A stretch of DNA of 38,456 bases from Actinomyces sp. oral taxon 170 str. F0386 (GTDB taxonomy: Bacteria > Actinomycetota > Actinomycetes > Actinomycetales > Actinomycetaceae): assembly GCF_000195595.1 (NCBI RefSeq), contig NZ_GL882553.1, positions 4,154-42,609 on the forward strand. Reading direction: 5' to 3'. This document shows positions 7,317 to 14,938 of the stretch, one piece after another. The translations under genes and the position numbers were made by a program. The notes beneath the pieces were generated by a model. That model saw only the letters and a list, made by a program, of their open reading frames with translations. It did not search any database and was not told where the DNA came from. Within the stretch, counting starts at the first letter, position 1. The number at the start of each line of letters is the position of its first letter.

Positions 7317-8264
7317 GTGCAAGATATCAACCTGATCCAGATCATTCTGGTCACGCTCGTGGCATTCGTCGCGGGCATGGCCAGCGTCCTGGACGAGCGG
7401 CAGTTCCACCGCCCGCTCGTCGCCTGCACCCTGACCGGTATTGCCCTGGGCAACCCCACCGTCGGAATCGTTGCCGGTGGAACCCTCGAGCTCATCGCCC
7501 TGGCCTGGATGAACGTCGGTGCCGCCATGGCGCCCGACGCCGCTCTGGCGTCCACGGTCTCCACGGTTGTCGCCGTGGTGTTTGTCAACCAGGGAATCGC
7601 CCAGGGCAATGCTATTAACCAGGCCGTGACTGTGGCTGTATTGGTGGCTGCGGCGGGGCAAGGACTGACGATCTTCGTGCGAACGATCGCCATCTTCTTC
7701 GCCCATCAAGCGGACCGCTTCGCTGAGCAGGCCAACTATCGGGGCATCGCCATCATGCACTTCACCGCCCTGGGTCTTCAGGGGCTTCGGGTGGCCGTTC
7801 CGACGGCTGCCGTTGCCATTCTGGCCGATGGTGAGACCGTGAAGGATACCCTGGAGGCCATTCCCAAGGTCATCACCGATGGGCTCAACATCGCCGGCGG
7901 CTTCATCGTCGTCGTCGGTTACGCCATGGTCATCAATATGATGAAGGCGCGCAAGCTCATGCCCTTCTTCTTCCTGGGCTTCGTCTTCGCCACCTTCGGC
8001 ACCACCGTCACTTCCCACAGCGGGAAGGTTGAGGACCAGTTGGATAAGGGGGTCAACGGCATGGCCGACTGGATCGTCAGCTCCACGCCGACCGCCGTGT
8101 CGCTGGTGGCCCTGGGCATCCTGGGGGCCTGCCTGGCTGTCATCTACGTCCAGCTCAACCCCGAGTTCCACGACTCCGTACGTCTGCCCGCCGCTGCCTC
8201 GCCCGCAGCCGGTGGTGGCTCCAACAGCGACCTGGACGACGACCTCGACGACGAGCTCGACTGA
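7317..8264 (+). CDS. PTS mannose-class EIIC component (sugar channel)
   Basis: Integral membrane subunit forming the sugar translocation path together with EIID. The 315-aa product begins at GTG 7317 (QDINLIQIILVTLVAFVAGMASVLDERQF) behind a GAGAGA purine tract. It contains many hydrophobic segments and the EIIC-sorbose/mannose pattern (GIALGNPTVGIVAGGTLELIA at about 41-61). It is longer than typical 260-270-aa family members because of a C-terminal acidic tail (DLDDDLDDELD) preceded by an Ala/Gly/Ser linker. EIID starts 21 bp downstream. Confidence 0.92.
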   Translation: MQDINLIQIILVTLVAFVAGMASVLDERQFHRPLVACTLTGIALGNPTVGIVAGGTLELIALAWMNVGAAMAPDAALASTVSTVVAVVFVNQGIAQGNAINQAVTVAVLVAAAGQGLTIFVRTIAIFFAHQADRFAEQANYRGIAIMHFTALGLQGLRVAVPTAAVAILADGETVKDTLEAIPKVITDGLNIAGGFIVVVGYAMVINMMKARKLMPFFFLGFVFATFGTTVTSHSGKVEDQLDKGVNGMADWIVSSTPTAVSLVALGILGACLAVIYVQLNPEFHDSVRLPAAASPAAGGGSNSDLDDDLDDELD

Positions 8265-8285
8265 GCTGGAAGAAGGACGATTCTG

Positions 8286-9152
8286 ATGACTACTGAAACC
8301 GCTCCGGCGACGTCGGAGAAGATGCTCGACAACCGCGATCTCATGCGGATGTACTGGCGCTCCACCTTCCTGCTCGGCTCCTTCAACTTCGAGCGCATGC
8401 AGGCCATGGGCTTCTGCTACACGCTTATGCCGGCCATCCGGAAGGTCTATCGCGGCGACAAGGCCGCCGAGGCCGCCGCCCTCAAGCGGCACCTGGAGTT
8501 CTACAACACCCACCCCTGGGCCTCCTCCGTCATCTTCGGCGTCACCGCCGCCATGGAGGAGCAGAAGTCCAAGGGCGAGGACATTGGTGAGGATGCCATC
8601 ACCAACGTCAAGATCGGCCTCATGGGGCCGGTTGCCGGTATCGGCGACCCCATCTTCTGGGGCACCGCCCGCCCCGTCCTGGCGGCCTTGGGCGCGTCGT
8701 TGGCTCTCAACGGCTCCTTCTTGGGTCCGCTGCTGTTCTTCGTCGGCATCAACGTCCTGCGCGTTCTCACTCGCTGGTACGGCCTGAAGGTCGGTTACGA
8801 GCGGGGGACCACCCTGGTCACCGAGGTCGGCGGCGGCCAGCTCAAGAAGATCACCCAGATGGCCGCCATCATGGGTCTGTTCGTCATGGGCGCGCTGGTG
8901 TCGCAGTGGACCAAGATCTATTTCCCGCTGGTGGTCTCTAAGGTCGAGAACCGAGAGACTCATATCGTTACAACGACGACTCTTCAGGACGTCCTCAACC
9001 AGTTGCTGCCCGGCCTGGCGGCGCTGGGGCTCACCTTCCTGTGCATGTGGCTGCTTAACAAGAAGGTCAACGCCCTGTGGATCATCCTGGGCATGTTCGT
9101 TATCGGCATCCTGGGGCGCTGGGCCCACGTCCTGGGAGTGCCGGGAGCCTGA
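8286..9152 (+). CDS. PTS mannose-class EIID component
   Basis: Membrane subunit unique to the mannose class of PTS. The 288-aa product has the hallmark N-terminal sequence LMRMYWRSTFLLGSFNFERMQ, followed by GFCYTLMPAI, HPWASSVIFG and the GPVAGIGDPIFWGT motif (about 116-129). Hydrophobic segments lie at about 131-160, 195-215 and 235-285. AAGAAGGA precedes the ATG. It is the last gene of the PTS operon, followed by a strong hairpin (9177-9213). Confidence 0.94.
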   Translation: MTTETAPATSEKMLDNRDLMRMYWRSTFLLGSFNFERMQAMGFCYTLMPAIRKVYRGDKAAEAAALKRHLEFYNTHPWASSVIFGVTAAMEEQKSKGEDIGEDAITNVKIGLMGPVAGIGDPIFWGTARPVLAALGASLALNGSFLGPLLFFVGINVLRVLTRWYGLKVGYERGTTLVTEVGGGQLKKITQMAAIMGLFVMGALVSQWTKIYFPLVVSKVENRETHIVTTTTLQDVLNQLLPGLAALGLTFLCMWLLNKKVNALWIILGMFVIGILGRWAHVLGVPGA

Positions 9153-9176
9153 CAGCCGTCTCACGCCACTCGCCAC

Positions 9177-9213
9177 GGAGCGGGGAAGACCCGGATAGGG
9201 GCTTCCCCGCTCC
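9177..9213 (+). terminator. Terminator hairpin of the PTS operon
   Basis: GGAGCGGGGAAG (9177-9188) is perfectly complementary to CTTCCCCGCTCC (9202-9213), giving a 12-bp stem with a 13-nt loop, starting 25 bp after the EIID stop. The U-tract is absent, as is frequent in high-GC actinobacteria. Confidence 0.75.
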
Positions 9214-9223
9214 GCGCACTCGG

Positions 9224-9229
9224 TAGAAT
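9224..9229 (+). promoter_or_regulatory. Candidate -10 box for the HAD phosphatase cluster
   Basis: TAGAAT lies 11 bp beyond the PTS terminator and would start transcription near 9236, about 100 nt before the first HAD gene. No convincing -35 box is seen at the normal distance. Confidence 0.4.
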
Positions 9230-9336
9230 GCGCGAGGCCCTGCCGGGTTCTACCAGCACATCATCCGTCCTGTCCGACGTCGTCTCCCGCTCCTCTCGGC
9301 CCCGCCCTCCACGTCCCCCTGCAGCAAGGAACCAGC

Positions 9337-10119
9337 GTGACCCGACTCCTCGTCACCGACCTGGACGCCACCATCGTCTTCGACCGCTCCGTCTCCCCGG
9401 CCGACCGCGAGGCCATGGCCCGCTGGCGGGCCGCCGGCAACCTCCTGGCCGTCGACACCGGCAAGTCCTCCTTCGCCACCCGAGACGTCCTCGAGCCTTT
9501 GGGCATCCACTTCGACTACGGCGTCGTCTTCACCGGGGCGGTCCTCATCGACAGCAGCTACCAGGTCCTCTCCGCCCGCTACCTGCCCGACGGCGTCGCC
9601 CGCGACGTGGCCACCCGCACCATTGACCTGCCGGGGGTGACCACCTACGCCACCACCATCGAGACCGACTACATCCTGGCCGACAACGACGACGAGATCT
9701 CCTCCATCCTCGCGGTCTTCGAGCACATGACCCTGGAGGAGATGGACACCCACCGCTTCATCGGCGTGCCCCTGCTCGTCACCGACGACGCCCTGCGTGA
9801 GCGCCTCCAGCAAGACCTCACCCAGCGCTGGGAGGGCGTCCTGGACTGCCACCGCAACCAGGAGTTCCTCGACCTCGTACCCGCCGGCGCCACCAAGGGC
9901 GCGGGCCTGCGCGCCCTCCTGGACGGGCCCCTGGCGGGGCGGGAGGTCGAGGTCTGGACCATCGGCGACTCCTGGAACGACCTGGACATGCACGCCCTCG
10001 CCGACCACGCCGTCGCCCTGCCCTGGTCCCCGCCGGAGGTAACGGCCGCGTGCGAGACGACCGTGGGCTCCATGGCCGAGCTCATCACCACGATCCTGGA
10101 AGGCGACCGGCATGAGTGA
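9337..10119 (+). CDS. HAD-IIB (Cof-like) phosphatase, paralog 1
   Basis: Probable sugar-phosphate phosphatase of the HAD superfamily, 260 aa, starting at GTG 9337 with AAGGAA upstream. Motif I is VTDLDATIVFD, with nucleophile D8 and acid/base D10; the usual DxDGT is DxDAT here. The motif II region is VDTGKS, a motif III lysine is in ATKGAGL, and motif IV is IGDSWNDLDMH. A cap domain lies between motifs II and III. It shares the string DREAMARWRAAGNLL with the HAD gene at 10800, so the two are recent paralogs. Its end overlaps the next gene by 8 bp. The substrate is unknown; the neighbouring PTS suggests a hexose phosphate. Confidence 0.85.
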   Translation: MTRLLVTDLDATIVFDRSVSPADREAMARWRAAGNLLAVDTGKSSFATRDVLEPLGIHFDYGVVFTGAVLIDSSYQVLSARYLPDGVARDVATRTIDLPGVTTYATTIETDYILADNDDEISSILAVFEHMTLEEMDTHRFIGVPLLVTDDALRERLQQDLTQRWEGVLDCHRNQEFLDLVPAGATKGAGLRALLDGPLAGREVEVWTIGDSWNDLDMHALADHAVALPWSPPEVTAACETTVGSMAELITTILEGDRHE

Positions 10120-10726
10120 CAGCAGCAAGACCGACGGCGCAAGGACCCTGGGCACCCGGGCACGCGACTGGTTCAACGGCGGAGACCCCGACGGCCCCGC
10201 CAAGATCCGCACCTGGGCCACCGGGGACGACGACCGCTGGCACGGCTACACCCACTCCATGGGTAAGTATGTCACCTGGCTCATGGTCATCGCCTGCATC
10301 CTCTACCCCTTCACCCGGGGGATCGGCTCGATCCTGGCCCTCGTCGTGGCCATCTTCCTCATGGGCGGGCGGGCCCTGATCGAGCGTCAGGTGCGCCGCG
10401 ACGTCTCCGACCTCGAAGAGGCCAAGAAGCAGTACGGGCTCACCCGCAACCCCGAGTACCTGCAGTTCATGACCCTGCGCGCCGAGGGCCTGCTCGAGGA
10501 CAACAAGATCCTCACCCCCGCCTCCCGCACGCTCCTGGAGGGCTACGCCCAGTGGGCCCGCGAGCGCCAGGAGCGTGCGGACAAGAAGCAGGCCAAGAAG
10601 GCCCGCAAGGCGGAGAAGAAGGCCCGCCGCGAGGCCGACACCGGCCGGAGCGAGATATCGGTGGATGACGAGTCCGCGGACGCGGCCGCAACGGTCGGGG
10701 AGAATAAGGCTGCTGACGGCTCCTGA
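10112..10726 (+). CDS. Small membrane protein with charged tail, unknown function
   Basis: 204 aa, not recognised. Residues 1-50 are polar. Two closely spaced hydrophobic segments lie at about 52-67 and 70-87 (YVTWLMVIACILYPF, IGSILALVVAIFLMGG). A soluble region follows with QYGLTRNPEYLQFMTLRAEGLLED. The C-terminus from about 147 to 175 is a Lys/Arg/Glu/Ala-rich probable helix (QERADKKQAKKARKAEKKAR), and the tail is acidic. It overlaps the upstream HAD gene by 8 bp and is followed by the second HAD gene 73 bp later, so it is probably co-transcribed and translationally coupled with the first. Sandwiching between two paralogous phosphatases suggests a linked role, but nothing identifies it. Confidence 0.75.
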   Translation: MSDSSKTDGARTLGTRARDWFNGGDPDGPAKIRTWATGDDDRWHGYTHSMGKYVTWLMVIACILYPFTRGIGSILALVVAIFLMGGRALIERQVRRDVSDLEEAKKQYGLTRNPEYLQFMTLRAEGLLEDNKILTPASRTLLEGYAQWARERQERADKKQAKKARKAEKKARREADTGRSEISVDDESADAAATVGENKAADGS

Positions 10727-10799
10727 ACAGCTCCTGGGCGGCTCGCAGGCCGCTTTGAGACGGCTGAGGACCGGCGGCACCTGAACGGAAAGGATTCCC

Positions 10800-11681
10800 A
10801 TGCCACGCAGGCTCATCTCCACCGACCTGGACGGCACCATCGTCTTCAACGGGTCGATCCCGTTGCGCGACCGCGAGGCCATGGCCAGGTGGCGGGCTGC
10901 CGGCAACCTCCTGGTCATCAACACCGGCAGGTCGGTCTCGGCGCTGGAGCACGTGGTGGTGCCCATGGGCCTGGAGTTCGACAACGCCATCCTCTACACG
11001 GGGGCGGCCATCGTGGACGAGGACATCAGGGTGCGCCACTCCACGGCCCTGCCGTCCGGCGTCGTCGAGGACATCCTCGACTTCGTCGAGGGGATGCCGG
11101 GCGTCACCGTGTTCACCACCGGTCTGGACGAGGACCTGCTCATCTACGACACGATCGGCTCCGGATCCGATCTGCTCACCCTGTTCCGCCCGGCTACCCG
11201 GCGCGACCTGGAGGGACGCGAGATCATCGGCGTGCCGATGCGCTTCACCGACTCCGAGACGGCCGCCCGCACCGAGACCTACCTGCGCCGTCGCTGGGAG
11301 GGGCAGGCGGTGGGCTTCCGCAACCAGGACTTCATCGACGTCGTCCCCGCCTCCGCCTCCAAGGGGGCGGGGCTCGGACGGCTGGTGGCGAGCCTCAACG
11401 AGCCGCCCGCCCCGGAGTCGTCCGGCGAGGCTGGGGACGGCTCCGCTGACCACGCTGACAACGCCGCCCACGTCGCCGCCTCAGGGGCGGCCGAGCAACC
11501 GGTTGAGCCCATCGAGACCTGGTCCATCGGGGACTCCTGGAACGACATCTCCATGCACGCCGCCGCCGACCACTCCTACGCCCTGCCGTGGTCCCCGCCG
11601 GAGGTGGTGGCCCAGTGCGACGGCACGGTCTCCAGCCTGGCGGACCTCATTGACTCCCTCATGGGGCGACCGACGGTCTAG
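10800..11681 (+). CDS. HAD-IIB (Cof-like) phosphatase, paralog 2
   Basis: 293 aa with AAAGGA before the ATG. Motif I is STDLDGTIVF (D9, D11), the motif II region is NTGRS, the motif III lysine is in ASKGAGLGRL, and motif IV is IGDSWNDISMH. It is clearly related to the HAD gene at 9337 (shared DREAMARWRAAGNLL and PWSPPEV strings). It carries an additional low-complexity Ala/Glu/Asp-rich insert of about 40 residues (positions about 11400-11510) between motifs III and IV. That insert explains its greater length and would form a surface loop. Probable sugar-phosphate phosphatase; substrate unknown. Confidence 0.85.
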   Translation: MPRRLISTDLDGTIVFNGSIPLRDREAMARWRAAGNLLVINTGRSVSALEHVVVPMGLEFDNAILYTGAAIVDEDIRVRHSTALPSGVVEDILDFVEGMPGVTVFTTGLDEDLLIYDTIGSGSDLLTLFRPATRRDLEGREIIGVPMRFTDSETAARTETYLRRRWEGQAVGFRNQDFIDVVPASASKGAGLGRLVASLNEPPAPESSGEAGDGSADHADNAAHVAASGAAEQPVEPIETWSIGDSWNDISMHAAADHSYALPWSPPEVVAQCDGTVSSLADLIDSLMGRPTV

Positions 11682-11689
11682 GCCCCACA

Positions 11690-11753
11690 CACTTCGACAG
11701 AATCTTCACAAACGACGCGGCTCCGGGTCATTTATGAAGATTCTGTCGAAGTG
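11690..11753. repeat. 19-bp perfect inverted repeat between HAD paralogs 2 and 3
   Basis: CACTTCGACAGAATCTTCA (11690-11708) is the exact reverse complement of 11735-11753. The loop is 26 bp, and a further 3 A/T pairs follow one mismatch inside. The arms are AT-richer than the surroundings. It sits 8 bp after the stop of the second HAD gene. It could be a terminator, a regulatory operator or a short mobile palindromic element; the arms are too AT-rich for a typical terminator here and there is no U-tract. Confidence 0.7.
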
Positions 11754-11802
11754 CTGAGGCGTCGATGTGCTGATGCGCGGGGCGGTCTCGGGGAGCGCGA
11801 GC

Positions 11803-11808
11803 TATGCT
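11803..11808 (+). promoter_or_regulatory. -10 box for a probable leaderless transcript (HAD paralog 3)
   Basis: TATGCT is followed by 7 nt and then ATG 11816, so transcription would begin at or beside the start codon. No clear -35 box is visible. Confidence 0.5.
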
Positions 11809-11815
11809 CGCCGGC

Positions 11816-12619
11816 ATGCGTCTGCTCGCCACGGATCTTGACGGCACTCTCGTCTTCCACCACGCCCTCGGGCAGGCCGACGCCGAGGCCCTCGTGCGCT
11901 GGCGCGAGGCCGGCAACCTTCTGGTCCTGGCCACGGGTCGCTCGGTGCGGCTGGTCCAGCACGCCGTCGAGGTGGCCCGGGCCTCGACGACCATCGGGCT
12001 GGACTATGACTACGCCGTGTGCGCCACGGGCACGACCGTCATCGATGCCGCCGGTCAGGTGCACCGCACTCGGACGCTGGAGGCCGACCAGGTGCGGGCC
12101 GTGACCCGGGCGGTCGGTGTCGTCAGCCGGGCGCCGGTGTCCGTCTTCGCCTCGACCCTCGATCGCGACTACGTCCTGGACGACCCGATCGGCTTGTCCA
12201 CCGACCAGCGCACGCCCGCCGACCGCTTTACCGCGGCGCCCCTGTCGCAGGTCGCGGGCCTCGGGGTCACCTCGATGCCGCTGCACGTCCCCGATCCCCG
12301 GGCCGCCGAGGCACTGGCCCGGGGCCTGGAGGAGACGGTCGAGGGCATCAGCTGCACCCGCTCGACCGGCTTCGTCGACGTCACGGCGGCCGGGGAGTCC
12401 AAGGGGACGGGACTGGCCCGGCTCGCCGTGCTCCTCGCCGATCGGGGCGTGGAGATCAGTGAGGTGGCCGCCGTGGGCGACTCCTGGAACGACATCTCGA
12501 TGTTCGAGTGCGCCGACGTCTCCTACGCCATCGACGGAGCCCCGGACGTCGTCGTCGAGGCCGCCGGTGGACGTACCACCCCGAGCGTGGCCGCCCTCAT
12601 CGACGCCCTCATGGCCTGA
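11816..12619 (+). CDS. HAD-IIB (Cof-like) phosphatase, paralog 3
   Basis: 267 aa from ATG 11816; an in-frame ATG at 11804 would add four residues. I prefer 11816 because HAD-IIB proteins typically begin with the MRLLATDLDGT strand directly, and TATGCT lies 7 nt upstream. Motif I is ATDLDGT, the motif II region is LATGRS, the motif III lysine is in ESKGTGLARL, and motif IV is VGDSWNDISMF. It shares ALVRWREAGNLLVL with paralogs 1 and 2 but is more diverged. It is separated from them by the 19-bp inverted repeat and probably has its own promoter. The substrate is unknown. Confidence 0.85.
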   Translation: MRLLATDLDGTLVFHHALGQADAEALVRWREAGNLLVLATGRSVRLVQHAVEVARASTTIGLDYDYAVCATGTTVIDAAGQVHRTRTLEADQVRAVTRAVGVVSRAPVSVFASTLDRDYVLDDPIGLSTDQRTPADRFTAAPLSQVAGLGVTSMPLHVPDPRAAEALARGLEETVEGISCTRSTGFVDVTAAGESKGTGLARLAVLLADRGVEISEVAAVGDSWNDISMFECADVSYAIDGAPDVVVEAAGGRTTPSVAALIDALMA

Positions 12620-12639
12620 AGGCGCGCGGAGGCGTGCCT
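12620..12639. terminator. Bidirectional terminator between convergent genes
   Basis: AGGCGCGC (12620-12627) and GCGTGCCT (12632-12639) form an 8-bp stem with one G-U wobble and a GGAG tetraloop. It fills the 26-bp gap between the convergent HAD paralog 3 and the acetyltransferase gene. Confidence 0.65.
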
Positions 12640-12645
12640 CGCTGC

Positions 12646-13092
12646 TCAGGCCTGGGCATAGCGGTAGACGTTGGTCTCCCGCAGCTCGAAGCCGGCGCGG
12701 CGGTAGAGGCGGTTGGCGGCCTCGCGCGAGGGGCGGGAGGTGAGGTCCACGGTGCGCGCCCCCATCTTCCCCGCGTGCTCGACGGCGGCCGTCACGAGGG
12801 CCTGGCCGGCGCCCTGGCCGCGGGCCTCGCCGTCGACGACGACGTCCTCCACCCAGGCGCGCAGGCCCGTGGGGATCGTGAAGGTCGCCAGGGTGAGCAT
12901 GCCCAGGATCGGGGCGCTCTGGCCGACCTCGGCCTCGGGGCGGAAGACGAAGAGGAAGACCCCCTCCTGGGCGATGAAGGCCTCGCACTGCTCGGCGCTC
13001 AGCGCCGGGGCGCTGCGGGAGAGCTGTGGGATGAGGCGCTCCATGGCCTCGACGATCTCCGGGCTGGAGGTGGTGACGAGCTCGACGGTCAT
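12646..13092 (-). CDS. GNAT-family N-acetyltransferase
   Basis: 148 aa, single GNAT domain that transfers an acetyl group from acetyl-CoA to an unknown amine. The acetyl-CoA binding loop VEDVVVDGEARGQGAGQAL (about 80-98) has the R/Q-x-x-G-x-G/A pattern. The later RPSREAANRLYRRAGFELRE segment is the usual GNAT C-terminal signature. I chose ATG 13092 because AGGAG lies about 7 nt upstream and the longer frame to 13212 adds residues unlike the family. It is downstream of the serpin gene on the same strand, 180 bp away. Confidence 0.85.
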   Translation of the reverse strand: MTVELVTTSSPEIVEAMERLIPQLSRSAPALSAEQCEAFIAQEGVFLFVFRPEAEVGQSAPILGMLTLATFTIPTGLRAWVEDVVVDGEARGQGAGQALVTAAVEHAGKMGARTVDLTSRPSREAANRLYRRAGFELRETNVYRYAQA

Positions 13093-13272
13093 GAGGAGTT
13101 CTCCTGCTGGTTGGAAAGAGGCGGCGGGCCGCAGCGGGTGCTTCCGCAACGGTTCCCTGTCAGCCCTGGAGCCTACCGTCTGGAGGTGCTCCGGGCGGTG
13201 AACCGGCCCCACCGATCGGAAGAATGCGGTGGGCCGTGTCGGTCGGCGCCGGGCGGCGCGGTCAGGGCCCGG

Positions 13273-14640
13273 TCAGGCCGAGGCGCCGATCGTCTTGACG
13301 GTGGGGTTCATGACGGCGGCCTCCAGTAGGGCGGTGCCACTGGTCAGGTCCCGTAGCCGCAGCACGTAGGGGTGGTCCACCGTGAGCTCGACCGGTTTGT
13401 CCGGCTCCGGCGCCGCCATGGCCTCCACCCCTCCCTCAGTGAGGGCGGCGGCCACCGTACCCTCCTCGTCCAGGATGAGGCGCACCTGCTGGACCACCTG
13501 CGCCAGCGTGAGCTCAGGCGCGATCCGGTCCAGGCCATCGGGCTTGAGCCCCTGCTCCTTGAGGAAGTCGAGAAGCTCCTTGGGCTCGGAGGTGAGATCC
13601 ACCTTGGGCAGGGCCAGCCTCACCTCGCGGGCCTCGGCCTCATCGAGGGCCTTCGACGCCGCCGCCCACGTCCCGGCATCCATGGCGGACGGCGGGGTTC
13701 CGGCGTCGGGCAGGACGACGTCGAGGGCGAGGTTGGAGTCCGTACCGTCCTCACCACTGGCGTACTTCAGGCGCACCGCCGCCCAGCCCTGGCCGGTGGT
13801 GTAGGGAATGGAACGGGTGTCGTGCATGAGGTTGGCCTTGACGGTCTTGCCGCCGGCGAGCGTGAAGTCCTGCGGCGAGGTGTCCTCGGCCTTGAAGGGG
13901 GAGTCCCACTGGGCTGAGAAGAGCAGGGCGTTCTGCACCACCAGGCGGGTGTCCTTCGTGATGGTGATGCCGCTGCGCGGGATGAGACCGGCCGTGTTGC
14001 GCGAGGCCCAGGCGTCGAGGTTCTCCTTCATGGAGTCCAGGCCGACCTGCTCGATCTCGGCGGAGAACCAGCGCAGGACCTCATCGAGGTAGGACTGCTT
14101 GACCTCGAGATCCTTCTCGTCGGCGATGAGGACGTGGTTGGCCAGGTGGACGAGCGGCTTGTCCGGGATCTTGTCCGGGTCGAAGCCCTTGAGGTCGCCG
14201 TCGTAGCGGTTGAGGGAGTTCTGAATGGCCGACCACGCCCGGTCGCGGTCCTCACCCGACAGCCCCAGAATCGAGTCATAGCCCTGGGTGGCGGCGTCGG
14301 TGGCGCCGTCGGCCAGGATCGCCAGGGTCAGGGCGAGGCTGAGTGGGGAGGCCATCGCCGTCGTCGATGAGTCCGCCTTGAGGTAGTGGGCCAGGAGCCC
14401 TCCGCCGAGCTGGTCGCAGGCGGCGGCCGCGCTGGCCACCTGCGGGGCGACGTCGGAGGGCATCGTCGTCTCGTGGGCGATCTTGGAGGTCAACGCCTTG
14501 CCGGACGCCGACGAACACGCTCCCAGCAGCGCCGCGGCCGCAGGAGCCAGGGCGGCCAGCGCCAGCAGGTGGCGGCGAGGCGGACAGGACCGTCCACGGC
14601 GGTCGGAGCCGGGAGGGCTCATGGACTCAGACGAGGTCAT
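13273..14640 (-). CDS. Serpin-family protease inhibitor, predicted lipoprotein
   Basis: 455 aa. The N-terminus is basic (R14, R15, R17, R22, R23), then hydrophobic, ending in a lipobox LGAC with C42 as the lipidation site, so it should be anchored outside the membrane. The serpin fold follows. Visible signatures are the N-terminal ASPLSLALTLAILADGA helix, and VRLILDEEGTVAAAL, which matches the serpin hinge (E-E-G-T-x-A-A-A) that allows reactive-loop insertion. The C-terminal VDHPYVLRLRDLTSGTALLEAAVMNP matches the DHPF...GRVxNP end of serpins. The reactive loop lies at about 405-430 (EGGVEAMAAPEPDKP); the P1 residue is not assignable. The conserved hinge suggests an inhibitory serpin. Its promoter is the clearest leaderless one in the window. 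Confidence 0.9.
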   Translation of the reverse strand: MTSSESMSPPGSDRRGRSCPPRRHLLALAALAPAAAALLGACSSASGKALTSKIAHETTMPSDVAPQVASAAAACDQLGGGLLAHYLKADSSTTAMASPLSLALTLAILADGATDAATQGYDSILGLSGEDRDRAWSAIQNSLNRYDGDLKGFDPDKIPDKPLVHLANHVLIADEKDLEVKQSYLDEVLRWFSAEIEQVGLDSMKENLDAWASRNTAGLIPRSGITITKDTRLVVQNALLFSAQWDSPFKAEDTSPQDFTLAGGKTVKANLMHDTRSIPYTTGQGWAAVRLKYASGEDGTDSNLALDVVLPDAGTPPSAMDAGTWAAASKALDEAEAREVRLALPKVDLTSEPKELLDFLKEQGLKPDGLDRIAPELTLAQVVQQVRLILDEEGTVAAALTEGGVEAMAAPEPDKPVELTVDHPYVLRLRDLTSGTALLEAAVMNPTVKTIGASA

Positions 14641-14646
14641 AGGGCC

Positions 14647-14675
14647 AGGCTAGGGACGGTTTCGCCGGCTGTCAG
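14647..14675 (-). promoter_or_regulatory. Leaderless promoter of the serpin gene
   Basis: On the minus strand CTGACA (14670-14675) and TAGCCT (14647-14652) are separated by exactly 17 bp. TAGCCT is followed by 6 nt and then the ATG at 14640. Good -35 and -10 boxes with start at the ATG imply a leaderless mRNA, and no Shine-Dalgarno sequence is present. Confidence 0.65.
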
Positions 14676-14938
14676 AGACTTGGCGGGCACCCGGCATGGG
14701 GACTGATCCCCGGCGGTGCCCGCACTGGGCACCCGGGGATACCGACTCCGTCTGCTCGATCGGCAGGAATCAGCCGGATCACTGTGATGCGTCGCCCCAC
14801 CGGGTTCGGCCGCCTCGTGCCCGGGGCACGAGTAGGCTTCCGACCAAGGTCCCACGACGGTTCCGCAGGCACCGCCGCCCGTCCGCTCTCACCCAGCTTC
14901 CGCCCCGCATCCGCGCCCGCCCTCAAGGAAGGTCACTC

